Below, piece after piece: positions 52,463-62,940 of a stretch of 64,000 nt of DNA. The stretch spans positions 496,001 through 560,000 of the forward strand of contig NZ_VLKW01000003.1 in the NCBI RefSeq assembly GCF_007830495.1. Reading direction: 5' to 3'. Under the pieces are notes generated by a model. The model worked only from the letters and a program-made list of their open reading frames with translations, made no database searches and was not told where the DNA came from. Both the position numbers and the translations under genes were made by a program. Every line of letters starts with the position of its first letter. Within the stretch, counting starts at the first letter, position 1. The stretch is from Pseudoduganella flava (GTDB lineage Bacteria > Pseudomonadota > Gammaproteobacteria > Burkholderiales > Burkholderiaceae_D).

Positions 52463-53665
52463 TGGCGCTGTCACCCGACCGTGTTGGTCGCCGAATTTAC
52501 TGGGCAGCTCCGGCTCCGGCTTTGGCTCTCAGCCTGTTTCGATCGCCCTTGCTCGCACCGGCGTTCAATGACTTGCTGCCGCGCCGGTGCGCAGGCCCAG
52601 CGCCGACTTCAGCAGCCCTTCCGGCGTAGCGATCCGGCCGCCGTCCAGCGCATGGCGCCAGCCCAGGTAGTTCGGCAGGTAGCGACTGGCCACGCCGAGG
52701 AAGGTACGCAGCCATGTCTTGAAGCGGCTGTGGTAGTTGTTCACGTTCTGCAGGTGGTACGGGCCGCGTGACCGGATACCGGCCGCGAGGTTCAGTGGCA
52801 CGTGGGCAAACGGATACGCGGCGATGAAGGTGCGATAGGCCTTCGCGCCATCGGTTACCAGCACGACGTCCTCATCCAGCGCCGCCGGCAGAGCCCACGA
52901 CAGCTGCTTGCTGGTGACGGGGCCACGCCCCGTCCACCAGTCGCGTGTCTGCCCGCCGCGATCGCGCAAGACGAGGATGCAGTCGTGCTCCTTGCTGATG
53001 CCGCGGCTGTGCGCCACGCCGCCACGTCTTCTGGCCGGCCGGTTCAGGCAGCGCGAGCCCTTCTGCGATTCGAGCAGGTACGTCTCATCGGCCTCGACGA
53101 TGCCCTTCAACGGAATCGGCCGGTCATGCACGACGCGGATCAGGAAGCGGTGGCGCCAGCGGAAACTCGTGTTGCGATGGATGCCGACCGTGGTTGCCGA
53201 CGACCGTACCGTGCGCGTATCAAGCATGCATTGCAGGTAGGGCAGCCAGCGGTCGCGCCGGCGCAAGTGGAGCAGCGGCGTGTTGGTCAGTGCCGAGAAC
53301 GTGTGCGTGCAGCCGAGGCAGCGATAGCGTTGCAGGCCGGAGGTGTAGCCGTGCCGGTGAAAGCGCCCGTGGCCACAGTGCGGGCACTTTTTGCGCAGCC
53401 GCCCGAACGCCTCGATGATGTCCAGGCACTGCCAGCGTGCCGCATGAGCCGCCACAGCATCCTGCGTACGGCCGACCTGCTGGCGCGTGAGCTTTTCCAG
53501 CTGTCGCCGCAAGCGCCCCAGGAACCGCTCGAACTTGTCCGGGTCCATCGGCTTGTCCATCGCCGCCTCCGTGTCGGTGCTGTCGATACTGCTGAGACAA
53601 CGCGACAGGGGAAAAGTTCAGGCCGTTCCAACAAGGTCGGGGCACAGCGCCATGACACAGCGCCA
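52463..53665. mobile_element. IS1595-family insertion sequence
   Basis: About 1.2 kb bounded by imperfect inverted repeats of 25 bases (52463-52487 and 53628-53652), agreeing at about 22 positions (TGGCGCTGT..CCCGACC.TGTTGG). The right tip is partly duplicated: CACAGCGCCA recurs at 53656-53665. TGACAA stands just outside both outermost ends (52457-52462 and 53666-53671), a possible short target duplication, although the family usually makes 8 bases. It carries a single transposase gene. Confidence 0.75.
52565..53560 (-). CDS. IS1595-family transposase
   Basis: 331 residues. An N-terminal zinc ribbon (CPHCGHGRFHRHGYTSGLQR, then YRCLGCTHTFS) with four Cys precedes the DDE/DDN catalytic core: 'GIVEADETYLLESQKGSRC' (first Asp), 'VVLVTDGAKAYRTF' (second Asp) and 'LQNVNNYHSRFKTWLRTFLG' (Asn/His end motif 'NNYHSRFK-W'). 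This is the ISXO2-like order. No stop or frameshift interrupts it, so the element may still be active. Confidence 0.93.
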   Translation of the reverse strand: MDKPMDPDKFERFLGRLRRQLEKLTRQQVGRTQDAVAAHAARWQCLDIIEAFGRLRKKCPHCGHGRFHRHGYTSGLQRYRCLGCTHTFSALTNTPLLHLRRRDRWLPYLQCMLDTRTVRSSATTVGIHRNTSFRWRHRFLIRVVHDRPIPLKGIVEADETYLLESQKGSRCLNRPARRRGGVAHSRGISKEHDCILVLRDRGGQTRDWWTGRGPVTSKQLSWALPAALDEDVVLVTDGAKAYRTFIAAYPFAHVPLNLAAGIRSRGPYHLQNVNNYHSRFKTWLRTFLGVASRYLPNYLGWRHALDGGRIATPEGLLKSALGLRTGAAASH

Positions 53666-53829
53666 TGACAATAATGCAGCACCCACGATAACCGCAAAAC
53701 AAGCTGTCGCGGCGCGGCAACGGCATGCACGGGGAAAGCCACCCGGAAGGCGTTATCAAAACCGCCAAGTCATTAATTTCTAAGGAGAAAGTGTGGTACT
53801 GTCCCTCCACCTTTCCTCCGTTTCTCCCC

Positions 53830-56800
53830 ATGGATCTGAACAACCTGTTTTCTCCGGCGGACCCGTCGCTGCTGCAGTATGGCGTCTACGATGCGCGGCT
53901 CGTCGCGCTGTCGGTGCTGGTCGCCGTGTTCGCATCCTGGATGGGCCTGTACATGGCCGGCCGGCAGCGCGCCACCGCCACCCGCGGCCTGCGCGCCGCC
54001 GCCCTGCTGGCGGGCAGCCTCGCGCTGGGCGCCGGCATCTGGGCCATGCACTTCATCGGCATGCTGGCGTTCGACGTCTGCACCGATACGCACTACGAGC
54101 CGCTGCTGACGGGGCTGTCGCTGCTGCCCGGCCTCGCCGCATCGGCCGTCGCGCTGTCGATCACGCGGCGCGAACGCCTGACGCGCGGCACGCTGGCCAC
54201 CGGCGGCGTGCTGGTCGGCGCCGGCATCGGCACGATGCACTACGCCGGCATGGCGGCGATGCGCACATCGTTGAAACTGCATTACGACCCGTGGATGTTC
54301 GGCCTGTCGATCGTCGTCGCCGTCGTGCTGGCCACCGTGGCACTGGGCGTGCGCTTCGGCCTGCGCGGCCTGCCGGTACGCCTGCGGAGCAGCCAGCGGC
54401 TGGCGATCAGCGCCGTGGTGATGGGCTGCGCGATCGCCGGCATGCACTACACCGGCATGGCCGCGGCGCGCTTCTTCGGCAAGCCGCCCGCCACCAGCAC
54501 CGGCAGTGACACGGACATGCTGGCGCTGGCCGTATCCGGCATCACGGTGGTGTTCACGCTGGCCGTGATGGCCGTGCACGGCCTGCTGCGCTACCGCGAG
54601 ATGTACCGCAACCTGCTGCAAAGCGAGAACTGGATGCGCGCGCTGCTGACGACGACCGTCGATGGCGTCGTCACGATCGACCAGGAAGGCATCATCCGCG
54701 AATTCAATGCGTCGGCCGAGCGTATCTTCGGCTGGCAGCGGCGCGAGATCGTCGGCCAGCCGGTACGGCTCCTGATGGCGGACCCGGAAGCCTCCGAGCG
54801 CGGCGGCTTGCTGCGCTCGATCCGTGCCGGGGTCACGCACCTGGCGACGGCGGGCGAGGAAGTGCTGGGCCGCCGCAAGGACGGCTCGCTGGTGCCGATC
54901 CGCAAGGCACTCGGCCACGCCAAGCTGATCGACCGCCAGATGTACGTGCTGTTCATCACGGACATCAGCGAGCGGCGCGCGATCATGCAGGCGCTGCGCG
55001 ACAGCGAACAGCAATTCCGCTCGCTGATCGGCAGCATCCCCGGCATCGCGTTCCGCTGCCGCGCCGAAGCCGACTATCCGCTCGAATTCATCAGCGAGGG
55101 CGTCGAATGGGTGACGGGCTATCCGCTGGCCGATTTCGTCGGGCCGGCGCGCTGCCGCACCCTGACCGACCTGATTTCGCCGGCGGACCTGCCGCGCGTG
55201 CTGGCCGTGTGCAAGCTGTGCGCGCAGAACGGCTTGCCGTACACGGTGGAATACCGCATCCGCCACGCCGACGGCAGCTGGCGCTGGGTGTGGGAACACG
55301 GCACGATGGTGCGCAATGACGACGGCACGCCGCGCTGGTTCGACGGGGTCATTCTCGACACGACGGCGCGCCGCCAGATGGAGGAAGACCTGCGCCTGGC
55401 GAAGGAGAATGCGGAGCAGGCGGCGGCGGCGCGCGCGACGTTCGTCGCCAACATGAGCCACGAGATCCGCACGCCGATGAATTCCATCCTCGGATTCACG
55501 GACGTGCTGCTGGACAGCGACCTGCGCCACGACCAGCGCGCCCACCTCGACACCGTGCGCAATGCGGGCCGCGCGCTGCTGCGCCTGTTGAACGAGATCC
55601 TCGACACGGCCAAGCTGGAGAAAGGCGCCGTCGAACTGGAGCTGGCCGACTACAACCTGCTGGCGCTGATCGACGAACTGTCGTCGACGTTCAACGCGAC
55701 CGCGCGGGCCAAGGGCCTGGAGCTGAACATCGCGTTCGCGCCGGACCTGTCGCCATGGCTGCACGGCGACGAGCTGCGCATGCGCCAGGTGCTGACGAAC
55801 CTGCTGGACAACGCGATCAAGTTCACGGCCCAGGGCGGCGTCACGCTGTCCGTCGGCTATGCGGCGCGGGAACTGCGCATCGCCGTGCGCGACACGGGTA
55901 TCGGCATCGCGCCGGACCGGCTGGCCGCGATCTTCGATCCGTTCACGCAGGCCGATGCATCGATGACGCGCCGCTTCGGCGGCACGGGCCTGGGCACGAC
56001 GATCAGCAAGCAGCTGGTGGAGCTGATGGGCGGCGGCATCCGGGCCGAGAGCACGCCGGGGGAAGGCACGACGTTCCACGTGGTGCTGCCGCTGGCACCG
56101 GCGCTCGCGCCGCACCATGCCGACCTGCCGCGCCAGCGCCAGCGCGAGGCGTATGCGCTGCCGCCGCTGGCCGTGCTGGCGGCGGACGACGTGGCGCAGA
56201 ACCTGGAACTGCTGACGCTCCTGATGGGCAAGCGCGGCCACACGGTGGCGACGGCGCAGGATGGCGCCAGCGCCGCCGAGCTGGCGGCACGCCAGGACTT
56301 CGACGTGATCCTGATGGACGTGCAGATGCCGAACGTGGACGGGCTGGCTGCCACGCGGATGATCCGCGCGGAGGCCGAACGCACCGGCCGCAAGCGGGTA
56401 CCCGTGATCGCGATGACGGCCAGCGTGCTCGAGGCGCACCGCAAGGCGAGTAAGGCGGCGGGCATGGACGGCTTCGCATCGAAGCCGGTGGACTGGTACG
56501 CGCTGTCGCATGAGATCGCGCGGGTGCTGGGGCTGCAGGAAGTCGTGGGGCAGGCTGCCGCCGCGGCGCGGCCTGCCGGCCCGCAAGTGCTCGATCGCGT
56601 GGCCGGCGCGTTGCGCTGGGGCGGCAGCGAAGAGGAACATCAGCTGGCCCTGTGCCGCTTCGAGGCCGATCACGCGGCAAGCGCGGATCGCCTGGCGGCG
56701 CTGTACGACGCCGGCGACCACACGCAGCTGCAGGCGCAGGCGCACCGCGTGCGCGGCGTCGCCGCGAACCTGGGCTTCGAACAGCTCACCGCGACGCTGG

Positions 56801-57192
56801 CCGACATCGAACGCGATGCCGCCGCCGGTGCGCGCGCCGCGCTGGCGCCGCTGCTGGCGCGCGTCGGCACGGAACTGGAACAGGCGCTGGCCGCGGTGCG
56901 GTCGCGCGCGTGTCCTGAAAAGGCCGCCGCGGCGGGCGCACTGCCGGCGGCGCCGTTCGACGCGCAGGCCCTGCAGGTTGCTGGCGAGGCGCTGGCCCGG
57001 TCGCTGGCCCGCGGTGCACTGGACGAGCCGGCGCTGGCCGCGCTGGCGCAGGCGCTGCACGGCCACGTGCCCCCTGCCGCGCTGGCGCCGCTGCGCATGG
57101 CGATCGACGACTTCGACTTCACCCTGGCCGAGAGCCGCCTGGCCGACATCCTGGCGGCGGTTCCCGGCATGCAAACGGAAACGCAATCATGA
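53830..57192 (+). CDS. MHYT-domain hybrid histidine kinase
   Basis: 1120 residues. An MHYT sensor of seven membrane helices (about 15-250) has the repeats 'IWAMHFIGML', 'IGTMHYAGMAAM' and 'IAGMHYTGMAAA', thought to bind copper and sense O2, CO or NO. Two PAS domains (about 265-395 and 400-520) follow. HisKA has His544 ('[18 protein letters not shown]'); the ATPase has 'GGTGLGTTISKQL'; a receiver carries Asp830 ('LMDVQMPNVDG'); and an HPt domain has His972. ATG 53830 gives a clean MHYT start; upstream in-frame codons run into the IS end. It overlaps the HD-GYP gene by 4 bases. Confidence 0.92.
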   Translation: MDLNNLFSPADPSLLQYGVYDARLVALSVLVAVFASWMGLYMAGRQRATATRGLRAAALLAGSLALGAGIWAMHFIGMLAFDVCTDTHYEPLLTGLSLLPGLAASAVALSITRRERLTRGTLATGGVLVGAGIGTMHYAGMAAMRTSLKLHYDPWMFGLSIVVAVVLATVALGVRFGLRGLPVRLRSSQRLAISAVVMGCAIAGMHYTGMAAARFFGKPPATSTGSDTDMLALAVSGITVVFTLAVMAVHGLLRYREMYRNLLQSENWMRALLTTTVDGVVTIDQEGIIREFNASAERIFGWQRREIVGQPVRLLMADPEASERGGLLRSIRAGVTHLATAGEEVLGRRKDGSLVPIRKALGHAKLIDRQMYVLFITDISERRAIMQALRDSEQQFRSLIGSIPGIAFRCRAEADYPLEFISEGVEWVTGYPLADFVGPARCRTLTDLISPADLPRVLAVCKLCAQNGLPYTVEYRIRHADGSWRWVWEHGTMVRNDDGTPRWFDGVILDTTARRQMEEDLRLAKENAEQAAAARATFVANMSHEIRTPMNSILGFTDVLLDSDLRHDQRAHLDTVRNAGRALLRLLNEILDTAKLEKGAVELELADYNLLALIDELSSTFNATARAKGLELNIAFAPDLSPWLHGDELRMRQVLTNLLDNAIKFTAQGGVTLSVGYAARELRIAVRDTGIGIAPDRLAAIFDPFTQADASMTRRFGGTGLGTTISKQLVELMGGGIRAESTPGEGTTFHVVLPLAPALAPHHADLPRQRQREAYALPPLAVLAADDVAQNLELLTLLMGKRGHTVATAQDGASAAELAARQDFDVILMDVQMPNVDGLAATRMIRAEAERTGRKRVPVIAMTASVLEAHRKASKAAGMDGFASKPVDWYALSHEIARVLGLQEVVGQAAAAARPAGPQVLDRVAGALRWGGSEEEHQLALCRFEADHAASADRLAALYDAGDHTQLQAQAHRVRGVAANLGFEQLTATLADIERDAAAGARAALAPLLARVGTELEQALAAVRSRACPEKAAAAGALPAAPFDAQALQVAGEALARSLARGALDEPALAALAQALHGHVPPAALAPLRMAIDDFDFTLAESRLADILAAVPGMQTETQS

Positions 57193-58193
57193 CCTCCACC
57201 CTGCCCCTGATCCTCGCCGTCGACGACGAGGCCAGCAACCTGCAGCTGCTGCGCCAGATCCTGCAGGAGCATTACCGGCTGCTGTTCGCGAAAGACGGCG
57301 CCCGAGCGCTGGAGCTGGCGCGCCAGGAGCAGCCCAGCCTGATCCTGCTGGACGTGATGATGCCCGGGATGACGGGCCATGAAGCGTGCCGCGCGCTGAA
57401 GGCCGACCCGGCCACGGCCGGCATTCCCGTGATCTTTGTGACGGCGCTGTCCGACACGGAAGACGAAGTGCGCGGCTTCGACGCCGGCGCCGTCGACTAC
57501 ATCACGAAGCCCGTCAGCGCGCCGATCGTGCGGGCGCGCGTGCGCACGCACCTGTCGCTGGTGCGGATGGACGAGCTGAAGGAAACCCGGCTGCAGATCG
57601 TGCAGCGCCTGGGCCTGGCGGCGGAATACAAGGACAACGAGACGGGCATGCACGTGATCCGCATGAGCCATTACTCGCGCCTCCTGGGCATCGCGGCCGG
57701 TATGAGCGAGGCGCAGGCGGACGACCTGCTGCACGCGGCGCCGATGCACGACGTGGGCAAGATCGGCATCCCCGACCGCATCCTGCAAAAACCCGGGCCG
57801 CTCGACAAGGACGAATGGGCGATCATGCAGTCGCACGCGACGATCGGGGCCGATATCATCGGCGAACACCCGCACGGCATGTTGAAGCTGGCGCGCAACA
57901 TCGCGCTGTCGCACCACGAAAAATGGGACGGAAGCGGCTACCCGAACGGCCTGGCGGGCGAACAGATCCCACTGGAAGGCCGCATCTGCGCGATTGCCGA
58001 CGTGTTCGACGCGCTGACGTCCGAACGCCCCTACAAGGCCGCGTGGCCGCTGCAGGACGCGATCGACTTCCTGAAAAAACAGCGCGGCGCGCACTTCGAC
58101 CCGGCGCTGGTGGACCTGTTCATCGAACAGCTGCCCGCGGTATTGGCGATCAAGGAAAAGTGGGCCGAGGAGCACGTGGCCCGGGCCGCGTGA
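57189..58193 (+). CDS. HD-GYP response regulator (RpfG-like c-di-GMP phosphodiesterase)
   Basis: 334 residues. The receiver (1-120) has phospho-Asp55 in 'LILLDVMMPGMTG', Thr in 'IPVIFVTALSD' and Lys in 'YITKP'. The HD-GYP domain (about 140-330) has His187-Asp188 in 'APMHDVGKIGIPD', 'HHEKWDGSGYPNGLAGEQIP' with GYP at 250-252, and 'IADVFDALTSERPYK'. All metal ligands of active phosphodiesterases seem present. The ATG overlaps the MHYT kinase stop (ATGA), so this is the kinase's cognate output and would lower c-di-GMP when phosphorylated. Confidence 0.95.
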   Translation: MTSTLPLILAVDDEASNLQLLRQILQEHYRLLFAKDGARALELARQEQPSLILLDVMMPGMTGHEACRALKADPATAGIPVIFVTALSDTEDEVRGFDAGAVDYITKPVSAPIVRARVRTHLSLVRMDELKETRLQIVQRLGLAAEYKDNETGMHVIRMSHYSRLLGIAAGMSEAQADDLLHAAPMHDVGKIGIPDRILQKPGPLDKDEWAIMQSHATIGADIIGEHPHGMLKLARNIALSHHEKWDGSGYPNGLAGEQIPLEGRICAIADVFDALTSERPYKAAWPLQDAIDFLKKQRGAHFDPALVDLFIEQLPAVLAIKEKWAEEHVARAA

Positions 58194-58226
58194 GGGCAAG
58201 GTCGGCGAGATGTCCGGCTCAGCTTG

Positions 58227-58349
58227 TGTCTCCTAGTGCCAGGCACCAGGAGACATCCTGTTGAGCTCGTGTTCCCTAGTGCCAGGCACCCGGAGACATC
58301 CTGCTGAGCCCGTGTCACTGGTGCCTGGCACCAGTGACACGGGCTCAGC
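58227..58349. repeat. Three-unit palindrome array with about 43-base period
   Basis: Units at 58227-58255, 58270-58298 and 58303-58349 each centre on TGCC-A/T-GGCA. Units 1 and 2 are 29-base near-palindromes (TGTCTCCTAGTGCC...GGAGACA) separated by ATCCTGTTGAGCTCG. The third is a perfect 47-base palindrome around one T. The array starts 34 bases after the HD-GYP stop and may terminate or protect that transcript. The rest of 58350-58477 shows nothing. Confidence 0.85.
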
Positions 58350-58477
58350 CGTTATCAGGTGAACTCCCGCCGTCCGCCACGTTGTTGCGCTGCACGTTCG
58401 ATGAAAAAGCAGACCGTGGCGGGGGCGGGAAGTCCGACTAATGTTAGCGGCGTATCAATATGGAACCTTGATTTAGC

Positions 58478-59608
58478 TCAAACGGTGCCGACTCTAGTGG
58501 AACTTTTTGCAACTTCTCGATACACGGCCGCGTAATCAGCGGCCATTTTTTCGGCCGTGAACAACGTGTCGAAGCGCTGGGATGCCCGCTGGCCCATCGC
58601 CGCCGCCAGTGCCGGGTCGTGCCACAACGTGTGCATCGCGGCAGCGAAAGCCTGCGGATCGCTGGGGGGCACCACGATGCCCGTCTCGCCGCCCACGTTG
58701 ATGTAGCTGGTGCCTGTGCCGATTTCGCTGGAGATCATCGGCTTGCCGTACATTGCGCCTTCGAGCAGCGAGATGCCGAACGCCTCCGAGCGCAGGTGCG
58801 ATGGGAATGCCATCGCATACGACAGCGTCAGCAGCGCCGCCTTGTCGTGCTCGTCGACGGCGCCGACGAAGCGCACCTGCGTCAAGCCCAGCCGGCGGGC
58901 GTGTTCCTTCAATTCGTTTTCGATCGGGCCGGCGCCGACGATGACCACCGGGTACTCCTGCCGCGCCAGCGCGTCCAGCAGGATGTGCAGGCCCTTGTAG
59001 TAGCGCAGCACCCCGACGAACAGGAAGAAGCGCTCGCCCACCCGTTCGCGCCAGCGCGCCAGCAGTTCGGGCGACGGCGACGGGTACGTGGTGCGGTCCA
59101 GGCCGAACGGGATCGCGCGCACCTTGTCGCCGTGCCGGCGCAGCACGTCGGACGACGCGAAGTAGTTCGGCGACGTCGCGACGATCGCGTCCACGTCGGC
59201 CAGGAAGCGCCGCATCAGCGGCGAATACACCTTCAGCAGCGTTTTCTGCCGCACGATGTCGGAGTGGTAGGTGACGACCGACGGCTTCTTCACGCGGGCG
59301 AGGAAATGCGCCAGGTCGCCGAACGGCCACGGGAAGTGGTAATGCACCACGTCCGCCGTGCGCGCCAGCCGGGCCAGGGCGCCGATCGATGCGAACGACA
59401 TCGCATTTGACGCGATCTCCACGTCCTGCCGCACGCGGTGCACCACGTGGCCGTCGATCTCCATCCGCCCGCCCTGGTTGCGCGTCAGGGTCAGCACTTC
59501 GTTCGTGATGCCGAGCCGGCCGGTGCCGACGCAGATCTGGCGGATCGCCTGCTCGACGCCGCCCCACGAGTCGGGGTAGTAAGTCTTGTAGAAATGCAGA
59601 ACGCGCAT
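58478..59608 (-). CDS. Glycosyltransferase family 4 (mannosyl/rhamnosyl-type)
   Basis: 376 residues of the GT-B fold. The N-terminal acceptor domain starts MRVLHFYKTYYPDSWGGVEQ. The donor domain has 'RFFLFVGVLRYYKGLHILLD', 'FVGAVDEHDKAALL' and the EX7E element 'SEAFGISLLEGAMYGKPMIS', with 'GVVPPSDP'-like loop. GT4 enzymes use nucleotide-sugars with retention. In this cluster the donor is likely GDP-rhamnose or GDP-mannose, as in common polysaccharide antigen assembly (WbpY/WbaZ-like). ATG 59608 shares one base with the preceding gene's stop (TGATG); upstream in-frame codons belong to that gene. Confidence 0.9.
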   Translation of the reverse strand: MRVLHFYKTYYPDSWGGVEQAIRQICVGTGRLGITNEVLTLTRNQGGRMEIDGHVVHRVRQDVEIASNAMSFASIGALARLARTADVVHYHFPWPFGDLAHFLARVKKPSVVTYHSDIVRQKTLLKVYSPLMRRFLADVDAIVATSPNYFASSDVLRRHGDKVRAIPFGLDRTTYPSPSPELLARWRERVGERFFLFVGVLRYYKGLHILLDALARQEYPVVIVGAGPIENELKEHARRLGLTQVRFVGAVDEHDKAALLTLSYAMAFPSHLRSEAFGISLLEGAMYGKPMISSEIGTGTSYINVGGETGIVVPPSDPQAFAAAMHTLWHDPALAAAMGQRASQRFDTLFTAEKMAADYAAVYREVAKSSTRVGTV

Positions 59609-60726
59609 CACCGTCCCTTGAGCACGGACTCGTACACGGCGACCGTCTTGCGCGCCGTCTCGCGCCACGTCAGCTCCACGGCACGCACCTTGCCGCGCGC
59701 GATGTAACGGCGGCGCAATGCCTCGTCGCGCGCCAGCTCCAGCATCGCCGCGCCGATCGCACCGACCGACAGCGGGTCGACGTCGATCGCCGCCCCCGCC
59801 GTCACTTCCGGCACCGACGTCGTGTTCGACGCGATCACCGGCACGCCCGAGCCGAACGCCTCGACGATCGGAATGCCGAAGCCTTCATACAGCGACGGGA
59901 ACACGAACACGCCGGCGCCCGCGTACACGTGGCGCAGTTCGGCGCTGCTCGTCAGCTTGCTGAGCCAGACGACGTTCTCGCCGTTCTGCTGCGCCGCGCG
60001 GATCTGCGCCACGAGTTCCTCGCAGCGCCAGCCCGGCGCGCCGACGATGACGAGCTGGCGCTGCGCGCGTACGCTCGCCGGCAGTCCCAGGTAGGCCTGC
60101 AGCACGCGGGCCGTGTTCTTGCGCGGCTGGATCGTGCCGACGGTGAGGAAGTAACCGGGCCGCAGGCCGTGGCGCGCCAGCGTGGCGTCCACCTCGGCCG
60201 CATCGGGCGCTTCCAGCCATGCCTCGTCGACGCCGCACGGCACCACGCTGATGCGGCGCTCGTCGACGCCGAAGCACTGCACCAGCTCCGCGATCGTGAA
60301 ATGCGTATGGGCGATCACGTGGTCCGCCTTGCGCGCGGCCTTTACCTGCAGCCAGTTCTTCAGCTTGCGCAGCTTCGGGTTGCACCACTCCGGATGGGCG
60401 ATCGGCAGCGCATCGTGCAGCGTGGCGACGATCGGGCGGTCCATGCGGATGATGCGGTAGTCGGTGGCGTGGTACAGGTCCACGTCCATGTGCTCGCGCG
60501 CGCCGGGCAGCGCCAGGTCGCGCAAGGTCGCCAGCGGGAACGGGTGACGCATCGGCTGGCCTACCGACAGGCGGGCGGCCGGGCCGAACGAGTAAGGCGC
60601 CACCGCCACGCCGGCCTGCGGGAGTTCATGCAGCAGCGCGCGGCTGTAGACACCGATTCCGTCGAGGTGGCCGCCAGTCAGGCCCGGTTCAGTCGTCGTG
60701 GTGGAAAGGCCGATCGAAAGGGTCAC
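59608..60726 (-). CDS. Glycosyltransferase family 4
   Basis: 372 residues from GTG 60726. GT-B features: 'GGHLDGIGVYSRALLHELPQ' at the N-terminus, 'YHATDYRIIRMDRPIVATLH', and donor-side 'GYFLTVGTIQPRKNTARVLQ' and 'FVFPSLYEGFGIPIVEAFGS' with EX7E. Similar enzymes (WbpX/MtfA type) add mannose or rhamnose from GDP-sugars to O-polysaccharide. The GTG overlaps the rmd stop (GTGA), and the next GT gene overlaps its own stop, so the four genes form a tightly coupled operon. Confidence 0.9.
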   Translation of the reverse strand: MTLSIGLSTTTTEPGLTGGHLDGIGVYSRALLHELPQAGVAVAPYSFGPAARLSVGQPMRHPFPLATLRDLALPGAREHMDVDLYHATDYRIIRMDRPIVATLHDALPIAHPEWCNPKLRKLKNWLQVKAARKADHVIAHTHFTIAELVQCFGVDERRISVVPCGVDEAWLEAPDAAEVDATLARHGLRPGYFLTVGTIQPRKNTARVLQAYLGLPASVRAQRQLVIVGAPGWRCEELVAQIRAAQQNGENVVWLSKLTSSAELRHVYAGAGVFVFPSLYEGFGIPIVEAFGSGVPVIASNTTSVPEVTAGAAIDVDPLSVGAIGAAMLELARDEALRRRYIARGKVRAVELTWRETARKTVAVYESVLKGR

Positions 60727-61655
60727 GCCTCGTACATCCAGCGCAGGGTGTCTTGCAACGGCGGCGGCGCGATCGTGCCGACAACCGCCTGCAGCCGGCG
60801 GTTGTCGCCCGTCAGCCGCACGACCTCGTTGGCACGCACGAACGCGGGGTTCACGTGCACGTCGATGCGGTAGCCGGCGATCGCCGCCATCATCTCCAGC
60901 GCCTCGCCCAGCGAGTATGCCTTGCCGGAGCTGACGTTGAACACCTGCCCGGCAGCGCCCGGCGCGGCCAGCAGGTGGCGGTAGCTCGCGGCCACCACGC
61001 GCACGTCGGAGAAGTCGCGCCACACCTGCAGGTTGCCCAGCTCGATGCGCGGCTCGCGGCGCTTGAAGTGCGCCACGATCTTCGGCAGCAGGAAGTTCTC
61101 GGCCTGGCCCACGCCCGTGTAGTTGAACGGACGGACCATGATGATCGGCAGCTTGTCCATCCACAGCCGCGCCATGTATTCCATCGCCAGCTTGCTGACG
61201 GCGTAGTCGTTGGCCGGGGCGGCCGGCACGTCCTCGTGGATCACTTCCACGTCGGCATTGCCGTAGATGTTCGCGGACGACGCCAGCAGCACGGCCTGCG
61301 GCTTCTTCGGCAGCGCGGCGGCAGCTTCGAGCAGGTTGCGCGTGCCGACCACGTTAACGCGGTAGATCTGTTCGACGTCGCTGTGCGCGACAAACGCGAT
61401 CGCCGCCAGGTGCACGATCACGTCGGGCTGCAGCGACTGCACGGCGGCCGCCACGGCGGCGCGATCCGTCAGGTCGACGGCCACCGTCGCGGCGTCGTGT
61501 TCGTAGCCGGGGCTGGCCAGGCCGAACACTTCGTAGCCGGCCTGGCGCAGCTCCTCGGCCACATAGCGGCCGGTGAAGCCGGCGATGCCGGTGACGAGCG
61601 CGCGCTTGCCGGCGCCTTCACGCGCCGGCGACAGCAACTGCAGCGCGGCCGTCAT
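60723..61655 (-). CDS. rmd: GDP-6-deoxy-D-mannose reductase
   Basis: 310 residues of the extended SDR family. '[20 protein letters not shown]' is the NAD(P) motif TGxxGFxG; 'NDYAVSKLAMEYMARLW' is the YxxxK active site; and 'IIMVRPFNYTGVGQAENFLL' with 'IELGNLQVWRDFSDVRVVAA' is typical of Rmd/GDP-6-deoxy-4-ketohexose reductases. It reduces GDP-4-keto-6-deoxymannose from Gmd to GDP-D-rhamnose. The lysine/arginine-rich GDP site distinguishes it from UDP-galactose epimerases. It follows gmd with a single spacer base. Confidence 0.88.
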   Translation of the reverse strand: MTAALQLLSPAREGAGKRALVTGIAGFTGRYVAEELRQAGYEVFGLASPGYEHDAATVAVDLTDRAAVAAAVQSLQPDVIVHLAAIAFVAHSDVEQIYRVNVVGTRNLLEAAAALPKKPQAVLLASSANIYGNADVEVIHEDVPAAPANDYAVSKLAMEYMARLWMDKLPIIMVRPFNYTGVGQAENFLLPKIVAHFKRREPRIELGNLQVWRDFSDVRVVAASYRHLLAAPGAAGQVFNVSSGKAYSLGEALEMMAAIAGYRIDVHVNPAFVRANEVVRLTGDNRRLQAVVGTIAPPPLQDTLRWMYEA

Positions 61656-61656
61656 G

Positions 61657-62808
<1,152 letters not shown>

Positions 62809-62940
62809 TTACAGCGCAACTTTCGCATGCGAGCGCAGCAATTATTGACTTCGTCGCAAAGGAAATTCATCCGTACGGGGCTTTATTGGCGCTGGACCGG
62901 GAAGGCACACTGCGCTCTGACCTATTTTCCGGAGCGCCCC

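Noticed and set aside
53773..57186. A 1137-residue open frame antisense to the MHYT kinase
   Set aside because: Same reason: low-complexity Arg/His/Gln composition and no recognisable domain, while the plus strand has a complete kinase.
58227..58349. CRISPR array
   Set aside because: Only three units, each itself a palindrome, with near-identical spacers; no cas genes.
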